DNA of 64,000 nt from an uncultured Duncaniella sp. (GTDB lineage: Bacteria > Bacteroidota > Bacteroidia > Bacteroidales > Muribaculaceae), in contig NZ_CAJTMT010000006.1 in the NCBI RefSeq assembly GCF_910577345.1, positions 1-64,000 of the forward strand, written 5' to 3'. The translations under genes and the position numbers were made by a program. Shown one piece after another: positions 17,752 to 26,685 of the stretch; within the stretch, counting starts at the first letter, position 1; the number at the start of each line of letters is the position of its first letter. The notes under the pieces are model-generated. The model saw only the letters and a program-made list of their open reading frames with translations. It made no database searches and had not been told where the DNA came from.

Positions 17752-17759
17752 TAATTTTG
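17752..17759 (+). promoter_or_regulatory. Possible -7 box of purU
   Basis: TAATTTTG fits TAnnTTTG and lies 38 bases before the GTG start. The -33 partner is unclear: TTTG at 17735-17738 is only 13 bases away and TTG at 17727 is 22 bases away. The position after a terminator supports a promoter here. Confidence 0.45.
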
Positions 17760-17796
17760 CAAAATATTTTTGCATAACGAAATCAATTGACGCGAA

Positions 17797-18666
17797 GTGG
17801 AAACAAAAAAGAAGCCAACGGCAATCCTCAGAATGCACTGTCCGGACCAGCCCGGCATCATAGCAGTCATCACCGAATTCATCACGACCAACCGTGGCAA
17901 TATCATCTATCTTGACCAGTATGTCGACCGTGTGAACGGTGTGTTCTACATGCGCGTCGAGTGGGAACTGGAGGATTTTCTCATACCTTCCGAGAAGATT
18001 GACGAGTATTTCAACACCCTTTATGCGACCCGCTACGCCTTGACCTACCGCATAAGTTTCTCCAAACGCAGGCAGAAGATGGCGATTTTCGTCAGCAAGA
18101 TGTCACACTGTCTCTACGACATGCTCTCGCGTCACATGGCAGGGGAGTGGGATGTCGACATACCCGTCATCATCAGCAATCACCCCGACCTTGCGATAGC
18201 GGGCAAGCAATTCAATATCCCCTTCGAGCATATCCCCGTGAACCGCGACAATAAGGCGGAGATGGAGCAGCGTGAGTTTGAACTTCTCGACCGCTACGGC
18301 GTTGATTTCATTGTGTTGGCCCGCTACATGCAGGTGCTTTCCGAAGATTTCATCAACCGCTATCCCAACCGAATCATCAATATTCACCACTCTTTCCTCC
18401 CGGCCTTCGTCGGAGCGAAGCCCTATCATCAGGCCTACGAACGCGGCGTGAAGCTCATAGGCGCGACCAGCCACTATGTCACCGCCGACCTTGACGCAGG
18501 TCCGATTATCGAACAGGACGTTGTCCGCATCACTCACAAGGACACCATCGACGAGCTTGTGAAGAAGGGACGCGATCTTGAAAAGATTGTGCTTTCACGT
18601 GCGGTCGAGAAACATATCCAGCGCAAAATCCTCACCTACGACAATAAAACTGTAGTTTTTAGCTGA
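17797..18666 (+). CDS. purU: Formyltetrahydrofolate deformylase
   Basis: A 289-residue PurU, which hydrolyses 10-formyl-THF to formate and THF, balancing one-carbon pools and supplying formate for purine synthesis. An N-terminal ACT domain (about 9-85, ILRMHCPDQPGIIAVITEF) precedes the formyltransferase-like domain with VDFIVLARYMQVLS, INIHHSFLPAF and TSHYVTADLDAGPIIEQD, which supply the catalytic Asn-His-Asp set. The start is GTG at 17797; the first ATG is 12 codons inside the conserved ACT strand and would truncate it. The downstream 300-base gap separates it from the next gene. Confidence 0.93.
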   Translation: METKKKPTAILRMHCPDQPGIIAVITEFITTNRGNIIYLDQYVDRVNGVFYMRVEWELEDFLIPSEKIDEYFNTLYATRYALTYRISFSKRRQKMAIFVSKMSHCLYDMLSRHMAGEWDVDIPVIISNHPDLAIAGKQFNIPFEHIPVNRDNKAEMEQREFELLDRYGVDFIVLARYMQVLSEDFINRYPNRIINIHHSFLPAFVGAKPYHQAYERGVKLIGATSHYVTADLDAGPIIEQDVVRITHKDTIDELVKKGRDLEKIVLSRAVEKHIQRKILTYDNKTVVFS

Positions 18667-18967
18667 TTTTTGCATCTTTTTGTCCTTTCGTGGTCAAAAT
18701 TGCAGATTTTTAATGCTAAAAATCCTGCACTTATTGTAGGAAAAAATAAAAATTATGTCTAAATTTGCAGATGAGTTGTTATGGAACTTCGTGTTCTGCG
18801 CACAACTCTATCCGATAGGAAAATTTGGGTTTAATAATCGAGTTTTTCAAACAGTTAACTTTAAGTTTACAAGAAGAGATACAAACTTCACAACAACCGT
18901 AAGACAGCCGCGAGGCATGCACTAAAATTATCCACAATTATCTCAACTCAAAATTAAGAATCACTTC
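18667..18967 (+). promoter_or_regulatory. Long AT-rich leader region of the pseudouridine synthase gene
   Basis: This 301-base gap contains a weak hairpin with a GCAGATTTTT-like stem near 18702-18728, then a -7 box TAAATTTG at 18760-18767. The best upstream partner, TTG at 18734-18736, is 23 bases away, longer than ideal. If used, the transcript would start near 18773 and have a 5' leader of nearly 200 bases. I see no tRNA and no convincing small gene. Confidence 0.45.
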
Positions 18968-20428
18968 ATGGACAGCAACGAAAAGAAAAGCAAGCGCCCG
19001 CGCATCGGAGTGCGCCCGGTAAGCTCAGACAGTGCCGACAACCACAGCAACGACTTTAACACGCAGGAGGGCAGCAGCCATCAGCCTGATTCTCAAGAAC
19101 GTCATCAAGGCTCGTACAATTCCTACGGCAACAACCGTCCCTATCAGCCCCGTCCCTACAACAACAATCGTCAGGGTGGTTATGGCAACAACCGCTATAA
19201 CAACAATCAGGGCGGTTACAACAATCGTTACAACAACAATAACAACCGTTACAACAACTATCAGCCCCGTCCGCAGGCCAATCCCCAGCTCGAAGGCGAA
19301 GTCCAGACTTCGGCCGAAGGCACTTCTGCGACCACGACTGAAGGTGAGGGTACCGGCTATCAGCCCCGTCCCTCTTACAACCGCTACAACAATCAGGGCG
19401 GTTACAACAACGGCAATCACTATAACAACAACCGTCAGGGCGGCTACAACAACAACCGTCAGGGCGGCTACAACAACAACCGTCAGCAGGGCGGCTATAA
19501 CAACAACCGTCAGCAGGGCGGCTACAACAACAACCGTCAGCAGGGCGGCTATAATAACAACCGTCAGGGCGGTTATAACAACAACCGTCAGCAGGGTGGT
19601 TTCAAGAAGCCCAACAACCGTCAGAACCAGTTTGGTATGCCGCAGGGCGGACGCAGCTTCACTCCGCGTCCCCGCCGTATCGAATACGAGATGCCTCTGC
19701 CCGATCCCAACGAGCAGATCCGTCTCAACAAGTTCATGGCCAACGCAGGTCTCTGCTCGCGTCGTGAAGCTGACGAATACATCCAGCAGGGTCTCATCAA
19801 GGTCAACGGAGAGGTTGTCACCGAACTCGGAACCAAGATTTCTCACAGCGACGTTGTTGAGTATAACGACAAGGTTGTCACCCTCGAAAGCAAGTGCTAC
19901 ATCCTTCTCAACAAACCGAAGGATTGCGTGACCACCAGCGATGACCCCAATGGCCGTCTGACCGTCATGGATCTCGTGAAGGGTGCTTGCGAGGAGCGCA
20001 TCTACCCTGTAGGCCGTCTCGACCGCAACACCACCGGTGTGCTTCTTCTCACCAACGACGGTGACCTTGCATCGAAGCTCACTCATCCGAAGTTTGTGAA
20101 GAAAAAGATTTACCACGTCTGGACCGACAAGGACATCGCCGAGGAGGATATGCAGCGTATTGCCGACGGTATTGAGCTTGAGGATGGTCCCATCCATGCC
20201 GATGCCATCTCCTATGCTACCGAGACTGACCGCAATCAGGCCGGTATCGAAATCCACTCCGGACGCAACCGCATCGTGCGCCGTATCTTCGAAAGCCTCG
20301 GTTACCACGTCACCAAGCTTGACCGTGTCTACTTCGCAGGCCTCACCAAGAAGAACCTCCCCCGCGGTCGCTGGCGCTACCTCACCCAGGAAGAGGTCAA
20401 CTTCCTCAAAATGGGTTCCTTCGAGTAA
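18968..20428 (+). CDS. rluB: Pseudouridine synthase (RluB/RsuA family) with Asn/Gly/Arg/Tyr-rich N-terminal tail
   Basis: A 486-residue protein in two halves. Residues 1 to about 240 are low complexity, with repeated blocks of NNRQGGYNN type and little Leu, Ile or Val: a disordered, RNA-binding-like tail. From about 250 there is an S4 RNA-binding domain (IRLNKFMANAGLCSRREAD), then the catalytic domain with PVGRLDRNTTG, catalytic D352, and RNRIVRRIFESLGY. RluB-type enzymes make pseudouridine in 23S rRNA. The specific target is inferred. The tail repeats at DNA level, so its length probably varies between strains. asnS begins 40 bases downstream. Confidence 0.88.
   Translation: MDSNEKKSKRPRIGVRPVSSDSADNHSNDFNTQEGSSHQPDSQERHQGSYNSYGNNRPYQPRPYNNNRQGGYGNNRYNNNQGGYNNRYNNNNNRYNNYQPRPQANPQLEGEVQTSAEGTSATTTEGEGTGYQPRPSYNRYNNQGGYNNGNHYNNNRQGGYNNNRQGGYNNNRQQGGYNNNRQQGGYNNNRQQGGYNNNRQGGYNNNRQQGGFKKPNNRQNQFGMPQGGRSFTPRPRRIEYEMPLPDPNEQIRLNKFMANAGLCSRREADEYIQQGLIKVNGEVVTELGTKISHSDVVEYNDKVVTLESKCYILLNKPKDCVTTSDDPNGRLTVMDLVKGACEERIYPVGRLDRNTTGVLLLTNDGDLASKLTHPKFVKKKIYHVWTDKDIAEEDMQRIADGIELEDGPIHADAISYATETDRNQAGIEIHSGRNRIVRRIFESLGYHVTKLDRVYFAGLTKKNLPRGRWRYLTQEEVNFLKMGSFE
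19421..19602 (+). repeat. In-frame tandem DNA repeat in the low-complexity tail
   Basis: About seven to eight near-identical units of 21-27 bases (core GGCGGCTACAACAACAACCG) encode the blocks YNNNRQGG and YNNNRQQGG, residues ~152-211 of the pseudouridine synthase. Units differ by an extra CAG codon, as expected from in-frame slippage. Confidence 0.85.
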
Positions 20429-20468
20429 TCAACAGTTGACTTAATCATAATCATATCTCACATCTGTA

Positions 20469-21860
20469 ATGAAAAGGACTAAAGTAGTCGATCTGCTCAA
20501 AGATGCATCGCTAATTGGCACTGAAGTTGAGGCCAAGGGTTGGGTCCGCACCCGCCGTGGCAACAAGCATGTCCAGTTTGTGCAACTCAATGACGGTTCG
20601 ACAATCAAAAATATCCAGATTGTGTTTGACATGGCCAAGTTCAGCGAAGAGGAACTCAAGCCTGTCACAACCGGTTCGAGCATCTGTGTCAAAGGCACAC
20701 TCGTCGAATCACAGGGTAAGGGTCAGACCTGCGAAGTGCAGGCTGACACCCTCCTTGTCTACGGCACTGCCGACGTTGAGAGCTATCCTCTCCAGAAGAA
20801 GGGCCACACCCTTGAATTCCTCCGCGAGATAGCCCACCTCCGTCCCCGTACCAACACGTTCGGCGCGATCCTCCGTGTGCGCAGCACTCTTGCTTTCGCC
20901 ATCCACAAGTTCTTCAACGAACGTGGCTTCCAGTATCTCCACACTCCTCTCATCACCGCAAGTGACTGCGAGGGTGCGGGTGCGATGTTCCAGGTGACAA
21001 CCCTCGATCTCAACAATCTTCCCAAGGATGAGGAAGGAAAGACCGACTATTCGCAGGACTTCTTCGGCAAGCCTACCGCACTGACTGTGTCAGGTCAGCT
21101 TGAAGGTGAGCTTGGAGCTACCTCGCTCGGTCAGATTTATACTTTCGGACCGACTTTCCGCGCCGAGAATTCCAACACTCCCCGCCACCTCTCTGAGTTC
21201 TGGATGATTGAGCCTGAAATGGCTTTCTATGACATCACTGACAATATGGATCTCGCCGAGGAATTCGTGAAGTATTGTATCAACTATGCTCTCGAACATT
21301 CAATCGACGACATCACCTTCCTTCAGGAGATGTATGACAAGGATCTTATCGAACGTCTGAAATTCGTGGTTGAGAATGACTTCGTCCGTCTCAGCTATGG
21401 CGAGGGCGTCAAGATTCTTGAGGAGTCAGGTAAGAAATTTGAATTCCCCGTACACTGGGGCACTGACCTCCAGAGCGAGCACGAACGTTATCTCGTCGAG
21501 GAGCATTTCAAGAAGCCCGTTATCCTCACTGACTATCCGAAGGAAATCAAGGCTTTCTATATGAAGCAGAACGAGGACGGCAAGACTGTCCGTGCGATGG
21601 ACGTCCTCTTCCCGCATATCGGTGAGATTATCGGTGGCTCGGAGCGCGAGGAGAACTACGACAAGCTCCTTGCCCGCATCGAGGAACTCGGTATTCCGAT
21701 GAAGGACATGTGGTGGTATCTCGACACCCGCCGCTTCGGCACTGTTCCTCACTCCGGTTTCGGCCTCGGTTTCGAACGCCTCGTGCTCTTCGTTACCGGC
21801 ATGACCAACATCCGCGACGTGATTCCCTTCCCCCGCACTCCTGGCAAGGCTGAATTCTAA
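20469..21860 (+). CDS. asnS: Asparaginyl-tRNA synthetase
   Basis: A 463-residue class IIb synthetase that charges tRNA-Asn with asparagine. The N-terminal OB-fold anticodon-binding domain (about 15-105, WVRTRRGNKHVQFVQLND) is followed by the catalytic core. Motif 2 includes FRAENSNTPRHL (FRAE at 230-233) and motif 3 is GFGLGFERLV near the end. HLSEFWMIEPEM favours AsnRS over AspRS. The length is standard. It sits 40 bases after the pseudouridine synthase and is followed by a strong terminator. Confidence 0.96.
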   Translation: MKRTKVVDLLKDASLIGTEVEAKGWVRTRRGNKHVQFVQLNDGSTIKNIQIVFDMAKFSEEELKPVTTGSSICVKGTLVESQGKGQTCEVQADTLLVYGTADVESYPLQKKGHTLEFLREIAHLRPRTNTFGAILRVRSTLAFAIHKFFNERGFQYLHTPLITASDCEGAGAMFQVTTLDLNNLPKDEEGKTDYSQDFFGKPTALTVSGQLEGELGATSLGQIYTFGPTFRAENSNTPRHLSEFWMIEPEMAFYDITDNMDLAEEFVKYCINYALEHSIDDITFLQEMYDKDLIERLKFVVENDFVRLSYGEGVKILEESGKKFEFPVHWGTDLQSEHERYLVEEHFKKPVILTDYPKEIKAFYMKQNEDGKTVRAMDVLFPHIGEIIGGSEREENYDKLLARIEELGIPMKDMWWYLDTRRFGTVPHSGFGLGFERLVLFVTGMTNIRDVIPFPRTPGKAEF

Positions 21861-21882
21861 AACGTACTTATTAAATCTTGAT

Positions 21883-21930
21883 AAAGCAACAGAGGCACTA
21901 CGCGAAAACCGTAGTGCCTCTGTTGCTTTT
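21883..21930 (+). terminator. Intrinsic terminator after asnS
   Basis: A perfect 20-bp stem (21883-21902 with 21910-21929) closes a 7-base loop CGAAAAC and runs straight into TTTT. The A-run on the other side makes it able to act for the minus strand as well. Confidence 0.95.
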
Positions 21931-21961
21931 CTAACTGATTCAAATTTATGGATGGGGATGT

Positions 21962-22231
21962 CTAAATTTTAGTTGTCGGGTCGGCGTAAGTGTTGTTTTT
22001 CTCCGCGTTTTCCAATTCTTTCATCTGATGTTTTTCCTCACCCTTGCGTTCGTAGGTGCGTCCCACAAGCATCAACAGTCCGCTGACGATGATGATGGCG
22101 CAGATGGTGATTGATGTAGTCCATGTGGTGAATGCAACGATTCCGGCAAACATGATTATCATATATGCGATCACAACACCCATAAGCAGGATGAAGCCAA
22201 TCCAAAAGAGACCTTTACCAAATGATTTCAT
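21962..22231 (-). CDS. Small two-helix membrane protein
   Basis: An 89-residue protein with two hydrophobic segments (about 8-30, LFWIGFILLMGVVIAYMII, and about 36-57, TTSITICAIIIVSGLLMLV) and a charged cytoplasmic-looking tail rich in Lys, Glu and Asn. I recognise no family. It lies downstream of thiH on the same strand, separated by 144 bases, so it could be read through from the thiamine operon, but nothing links it to thiamine. Small membrane proteins of this layout are common and usually uncharacterised. Confidence 0.7.
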   Translation of the reverse strand: MKSFGKGLFWIGFILLMGVVIAYMIIMFAGIVAFTTWTTSITICAIIIVSGLLMLVGRTYERKGEEKHQMKELENAEKNNTYADPTTKI

Positions 22232-22375
22232 AATACAAAATAGTTAATATGTGAGTTTTAATAAAATTCCTTATATACTATATAAATGTCTGTAGAACGA
22301 AAAAGTTTTGGTAAAAGTCCCTTTTGTTGACTTTTGGGTAACGGGGGCGCTCAAAGATTTGACGGTATGAGCGTG

Positions 22376-23485
22376 TCAGTCAAATATCTTGTCCCAGTCT
22401 TTCCAGACCGCTTCGTAGCCGAGACGGCGGATGTCGGCGGCAACTGCTTCCGGTGAGCGGGGATCTGACACCTCGAATTGTTCGAGGGCGTCGGGGGTCG
22501 AGACGTAGCCGCCCGGTTCGGTCTTGCTTCCAGCGCTCATGGATGTCACTCCGAGTTTCATCATGTTGGCGCGGAAGGTCGGGTCCTCACGGGTCGAGTA
22601 GGAGATGTCCACATCGTGGTCGAAGATACGGAAGGCGAATGTGACTTGTGCGAGTTCGCGGTCGGTCATGACCACTTTGGGCTGATAGCCACCCTCGGCC
22701 GGACACATGCGCGGAAAGTTGACGCTGTAGCGGGTCCGCCAGTAGTTCTTGCGGAGATAGCGCAGATGGCGTGCCATCATTGTCAGGTCGGTGCGCCAGT
22801 CTTCAAGTCCGATGAGCACACCCATGCCGATTTTGTGGACACCGGCCTGCCCCATGCGGTCGAAGCCGTTGACTCGCCAGTCGAATATCGACTTCATCCC
22901 CTTGGGATGATAGTTGCGGTAGTTGGCGGAGTTGTAGGTTTCCTGGAAGCATACAACTCCGTTGAGACCGCTCTTGACAAGACGGGCATAGCTTTCGCTC
23001 TTCATCGGCATCACTTCGATGGTGAGGTTGTTGAAGTAGGGGCGGCAGACATGAAGCACTTCCTCGAGATAGTCCACACCGTTGAGGGTCGGGAATTCGC
23101 CGGACACGATGAGGAGATTCTCGAAGGGGCCGAGACGGCGGATGGCCTCACATTCGGCTTTGACCTGCTCCATCGTCAGCGTGACGCGTTCGAGCGGGTT
23201 GCTGTGGTTGAAACCACAGTAGACGCAGTGGTTGGTGCAGGCGTTGGAGACATACATGGGGATGTACATCGAGATTGTCTTGCCGAAACGTTCGAGGGTG
23301 TAGCGATGGCTGAGTTGGGCCATCTCTTCAAGGAAGGGTTCGGCAGCGGGCGAGATGAGGGCCATGAAGTCCTCCACGCTCAGATTTTCCTTGCGCAGAG
23401 CTGCCCGGACATGGGCTGCCGTGCGTGACCGGATGAAACGTGTGGTCTCATCCCAGTCATACTTTTTCAGTTCGTCGGAAAACAT
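22376..23485 (-). CDS. thiH: 2-iminoacetate synthase (tyrosine lyase, radical SAM)
   Basis: A 369-residue radical SAM enzyme that splits tyrosine to give dehydroglycine for the thiazole ring of thiamine. The cluster motif is C83-x3-C87-x2-C90 (ACTNHCVYCGF), followed by a barrel with CEAIRRLG and LLIVSGEFP. I took the ATG at 23485 (MFSDELKKYDW), because the longer frame would start inside thiC. It begins 12 bases after thiC ends and is the last thiamine gene. ThiH marks the anaerobic route to the thiazole, in place of the oxygen-dependent glycine oxidase ThiO. Confidence 0.93.
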   Translation of the reverse strand: MFSDELKKYDWDETTRFIRSRTAAHVRAALRKENLSVEDFMALISPAAEPFLEEMAQLSHRYTLERFGKTISMYIPMYVSNACTNHCVYCGFNHSNPLERVTLTMEQVKAECEAIRRLGPFENLLIVSGEFPTLNGVDYLEEVLHVCRPYFNNLTIEVMPMKSESYARLVKSGLNGVVCFQETYNSANYRNYHPKGMKSIFDWRVNGFDRMGQAGVHKIGMGVLIGLEDWRTDLTMMARHLRYLRKNYWRTRYSVNFPRMCPAEGGYQPKVVMTDRELAQVTFAFRIFDHDVDISYSTREDPTFRANMMKLGVTSMSAGSKTEPGGYVSTPDALEQFEVSDPRSPEAVAADIRRLGYEAVWKDWDKIFD

Positions 23486-23496
23486 GGTGTGAGGCT

Positions 23497-25200
23497 TTAT
23501 TTCGCGCAGTCCTCCACGAGCTGGCTTGTGATTCGCATGGCGCAGAAGTTGGGCCCGCACATTGTGCAGAAGTGGTCATCGTCATCCTTATGGCTTTCGA
23601 CATAGTACTGACGTGCGCGCGCAGGGTCGAGCGAGAGGTTGAACTGGTCCTTCCATCTGAATTCGAAACGGGCCTTGCTCATGGCATCGTCGCGTACTTG
23701 TGCGCCCGGATGGCCTTTCGCAAGGTCGGCGGCGTGGGCTGCGATTTTATATGTGATTACACCGTTACGGACATCCTCAAGGTTGGGGAGGGCGAGATGT
23801 TCCTTCGGGGTGACATAGCATATCATTGCAGTTCCCATCCATGCTATCTGGGCTGCACCGATTGCGGAGGTGATGTGGTCATAGCCGGGAGCGATGTCAG
23901 TTGTCAGCGGGCCGAGAGTATAGAATGGTGCTTCATGGCATTTGTCAATCTGACGGTCCATGTTCTCGCGGATTTTGTGCATGGGGACATGGCCGGGACC
24001 TTCGATAAGCACCTGTACATTGTGGCGCCATGCGATTTCGGTCAGTTCGCCGAGCACGTCGAGTTCGAGGAACTGCGAACGGTCGTTGGCATCATGGATT
24101 GAACCGGGACGGAGGCCGTCGCCGAGCGATACGGCGACATCGTATGCAGCGAGAATCTCGCAGATTTCGTCGAAGTGGGTGTAGAGGAAGTTTTCCTGAT
24201 TGTGGATGACTGCCCAGCGGGTCATGATTGAGCCTCCGCGCGACACGATACCTGTCAGACGTTCCTGAACCATCTCGGCGTGGGCACGGAGTGCTCCTGC
24301 ATGGATGGTGAAATAGTCAACTCCCTGCTCGGCTTGTTCGATGAGGGTGTCGCGATAGATTTCCCATGTCAGATCCTCTACCTTGCCGTTGACTTTTTCA
24401 AGAGCCTGATAGACAGGTACGGTTCCGACGGGGACAGGGCAGTTGCGGATGATCCATTCGCGGGTTTCGTGGATGTTGTCGCCGGTCGAGAGGTCCATGA
24501 GTGTGTCACCGCCCCAATAGCAGCTCCATACGGCTTTGCTGACCTCCTCCTCGATTCCTGACGAGAGTGCGGAATTACCGATGTTGGTGTTGAGTTTGAC
24601 GAGGAAGTTGCGGCCGATAATCATTGGCTCTGCTTCGGGATGGTTGATGTTGGCGGGGATGACTGCACGTCCGGCTGCCACTTCGTCGCGGACGAATTCA
24701 GGTGTGATGTGGGTTCTGATTCCGAGTGCTTCCGCATTGTTGTTCTCGCGTATGGCCACATATTCCATTTCCGGGGTGATGACACCTCGGCGGGCGAGTG
24801 CCATTTGAGTAATCTGTTGTCCGTCGGCAGCACGGCGAGGTGCATAGCGGTGGGCGAAGCGGATGGAATCGAGTGAGGTGTCGGATTCGCGCATACGTCC
24901 GTAGTCGGATGTGATGTGGGGGAGTTGCTGAAGGTCATCGCGACGGGCAATCCACTCTTCGCGCAGACGTGGCAAGCCCTCGTTTATGTCGATTTTTACT
25001 TCAGGATCGGTGTAGACACCGCTGGTGTCATAAACATAGACAGGTGCGTTTTTGCGGGTCATGCGTTCGCCGTCGATTATCTTGACTGTCGGAGTGAGGT
25101 TGACCTTGCGCATCGCAACCTTTATCGGGTGGAGTTTTCCGTCGATATATACTTTTTCGGAACCCGGATAGGAGTTCACGTCAATATTTTCAATTTTCAT
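23497..25200 (-). CDS. thiC: Phosphomethylpyrimidine synthase
   Basis: A 567-residue ThiC, which rearranges aminoimidazole ribotide into HMP phosphate, the pyrimidine half of thiamine. Recognisable blocks include VNANINHPEAEPMIIG-like text, GALRAHAEM, SLGDGLRPGSIHDAND, EGPGHVPMHKI and DIAPGYDHITSAIGAA. The C-terminal radical SAM cluster ligands are C545-x2-C548-x4-C553 (CTMCGPNFC). The N-terminal domain is present, so the length is typical of long-form ThiC. It follows thiG by 46 bases. Confidence 0.96.
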   Translation of the reverse strand: MKIENIDVNSYPGSEKVYIDGKLHPIKVAMRKVNLTPTVKIIDGERMTRKNAPVYVYDTSGVYTDPEVKIDINEGLPRLREEWIARRDDLQQLPHITSDYGRMRESDTSLDSIRFAHRYAPRRAADGQQITQMALARRGVITPEMEYVAIRENNNAEALGIRTHITPEFVRDEVAAGRAVIPANINHPEAEPMIIGRNFLVKLNTNIGNSALSSGIEEEVSKAVWSCYWGGDTLMDLSTGDNIHETREWIIRNCPVPVGTVPVYQALEKVNGKVEDLTWEIYRDTLIEQAEQGVDYFTIHAGALRAHAEMVQERLTGIVSRGGSIMTRWAVIHNQENFLYTHFDEICEILAAYDVAVSLGDGLRPGSIHDANDRSQFLELDVLGELTEIAWRHNVQVLIEGPGHVPMHKIRENMDRQIDKCHEAPFYTLGPLTTDIAPGYDHITSAIGAAQIAWMGTAMICYVTPKEHLALPNLEDVRNGVITYKIAAHAADLAKGHPGAQVRDDAMSKARFEFRWKDQFNLSLDPARARQYYVESHKDDDDHFCTMCGPNFCAMRITSQLVEDCAK

Positions 25201-25246
25201 GGGTTGGTGTAATGAAGAAACGTGTGATTGATTAACTGAATGGCGT

Positions 25247-26023
25247 TTAGAGATTCAGGAATTCGGTGAGCGGACTTGTGGCCGAGGCGGAGTCAGAGAC
25301 GGTGCCGAGTCCGGCGAGATAGGCTTTTCGACCGGCTTCAACAGCCATCTTGAAGGCTACGGCCATCTCGACGGGGTCTCCTGCGACGGCTATGGCTGTA
25401 TTGACAAGGACGGCATCTGCTCCCATCTCCATTGCTTCCGCAGCGTGGGACGGAGCTCCGAGACCTGCGTCAATGACAACGGGAACACGGCTTTCGCGGA
25501 TGATGATTTCGATGAAATCGCGGGTTTTCAACCCTTTGTTGGTACCGATTGGTGCTCCGAGGGGCATGACTGCTGCTGTGCCGACTTCTTCAAGTCTTTT
25601 GCAGAGGACAGGGTCGGCCTGAATGTAGGGGAGGACTTTGAAGCCTTGCTTTGCGAGAATCTCCGTGGCTTTGAGGGTTTCGACAGGGTCGGGGAGGAGA
25701 TATTTCGGGTCAGGGTGGATTTCGAGTTTTATGAAATCCGTGCCGAAACAGTCTCGCGCGAGGTTGGCTGCGAGGACAGCTTCTTCTGCCGTGCGGACAC
25801 CCGATGTGTTGGGGAGAAACTGGACATGCTCACGGTTGATATGGCTGAGCATATCGTCCTCTTCCTCGTGCTGCATGTCGATGCGTTTCATTGCTACTGT
25901 GATCATTTCCGAGCCTGATGCCAGAATTGACTGGAGCATAAGGGGGCTGGAGGAAAATTTGCCCGTACCTACGAATAGACGTGAGGTGAACTCTTTTCCC
26001 CCGATAGTAAGAATATCGGTCAT
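25247..26023 (-). CDS. thiG: Thiazole synthase
   Basis: A 258-residue TIM-barrel enzyme that builds the thiazole phosphate from deoxyxylulose phosphate, dehydroglycine and sulphur carried by ThiS. Family blocks seen are FTSRLFVGTGKFSS, LPNTSGVRTAEEAVLAA, FIKLEIHPDPKYLLPD, VMPLGAPIGTNKGL and PVVIDAGLGAPSHAAEAMEMG. The length is typical. It lies 19 bases after thiE in the riboswitch-controlled operon. Its partner sulphur carrier thiS is encoded upstream in the same transcript. Confidence 0.95.
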   Translation of the reverse strand: MTDILTIGGKEFTSRLFVGTGKFSSSPLMLQSILASGSEMITVAMKRIDMQHEEEDDMLSHINREHVQFLPNTSGVRTAEEAVLAANLARDCFGTDFIKLEIHPDPKYLLPDPVETLKATEILAKQGFKVLPYIQADPVLCKRLEEVGTAAVMPLGAPIGTNKGLKTRDFIEIIIRESRVPVVIDAGLGAPSHAAEAMEMGADAVLVNTAIAVAGDPVEMAVAFKMAVEAGRKAYLAGLGTVSDSASATSPLTEFLNL

Positions 26024-26042
26024 ATATGTAAAAGATTGGTTG

Positions 26043-26681
26043 TTAGTTCTTCATCTTGGCGAATGCTTCGTGGAGTTTTTCAATGGACCGGCGGGTGTAG
26101 TCGACCGGATCGGGTGCATTGAGAATGGCTCCGCTCATAGCTACGCCGTTTATGCCGGTTGCCATGAGCTGGTCGATGTCGTCGATGGTCACACCTCCGA
26201 TTGCAACAATCGGGAGAAGTATGTCGGCAGCTCTGACCTCCTTGACAATCTCCTTGTAGCCCTCAATGCCGATAATCGGTGAGAGTTTGGATTTTGTGGT
26301 TGTGTAGCGGAACGGCCCGAGACCGACATAATCGACATCCCAGCCTCTGAATTTCTTGATGTCGTCGGCGGTGTTGGCGGTGCATCCGATGATGGCTTCC
26401 GCGCCCATTGTCTCTCTGGCAAGGAGGGGATTCATGTCTTCTTTGCCAAGATGGACACCGTGGACCGACATCTCCATGGCGAGTTCGACGCGGTCGTCGA
26501 AGACGAGGAAGGCTTCGTTTTCCTGACAGAGCGGAATGATTTCGAGAGCCGTCTGGCGGAACTCTTCGTCAGTCGCGTCTTTTAGACGGAGCTGTATCCA
26601 CTTGCAGCCGCCTTCGAGCACCATCTGTACTTCTTCGGCTATCGTGTATTTGTCGGAGGGGTGGGTTATGAATTGAAGCAT
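26043..26681 (-). CDS. thiE: Thiamine phosphate synthase
   Basis: A 212-residue ThiE, which joins HMP pyrophosphate and thiazole phosphate to give thiamine phosphate. Diagnostic stretches are KWIQLRLKDATDEEF, FDDRVELAMEMSVHGVHLGKED, IIGCTANTADDI, VDYVGLGPFRYTTTKSK and LPIVAIGGVTIDDI. The pyrophosphate-binding residues in QLRLKD and the product loop TTTK are intact, unlike in the neighbouring TenI-like paralogue. It starts 4 bases after that paralogue stops. Confidence 0.93.
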   Translation of the reverse strand: MLQFITHPSDKYTIAEEVQMVLEGGCKWIQLRLKDATDEEFRQTALEIIPLCQENEAFLVFDDRVELAMEMSVHGVHLGKEDMNPLLARETMGAEAIIGCTANTADDIKKFRGWDVDYVGLGPFRYTTTKSKLSPIIGIEGYKEIVKEVRAADILLPIVAIGGVTIDDIDQLMATGINGVAMSGAILNAPDPVDYTRRSIEKLHEAFAKMKN

Positions 26682-26685
26682 AGCT

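Noticed and set aside
19025..20308. 427-residue Val/Thr-rich frame antisense to the pseudouridine synthase gene
   Set aside because: It mirrors the Asn/Gln codon repeats of the real gene on the other strand; no start signal or family resemblance.
22478..23428. Long plus-strand frame opposite thiH
   Set aside because: It lies wholly antisense to a well-recognised radical SAM enzyme and has no recognisable domains.
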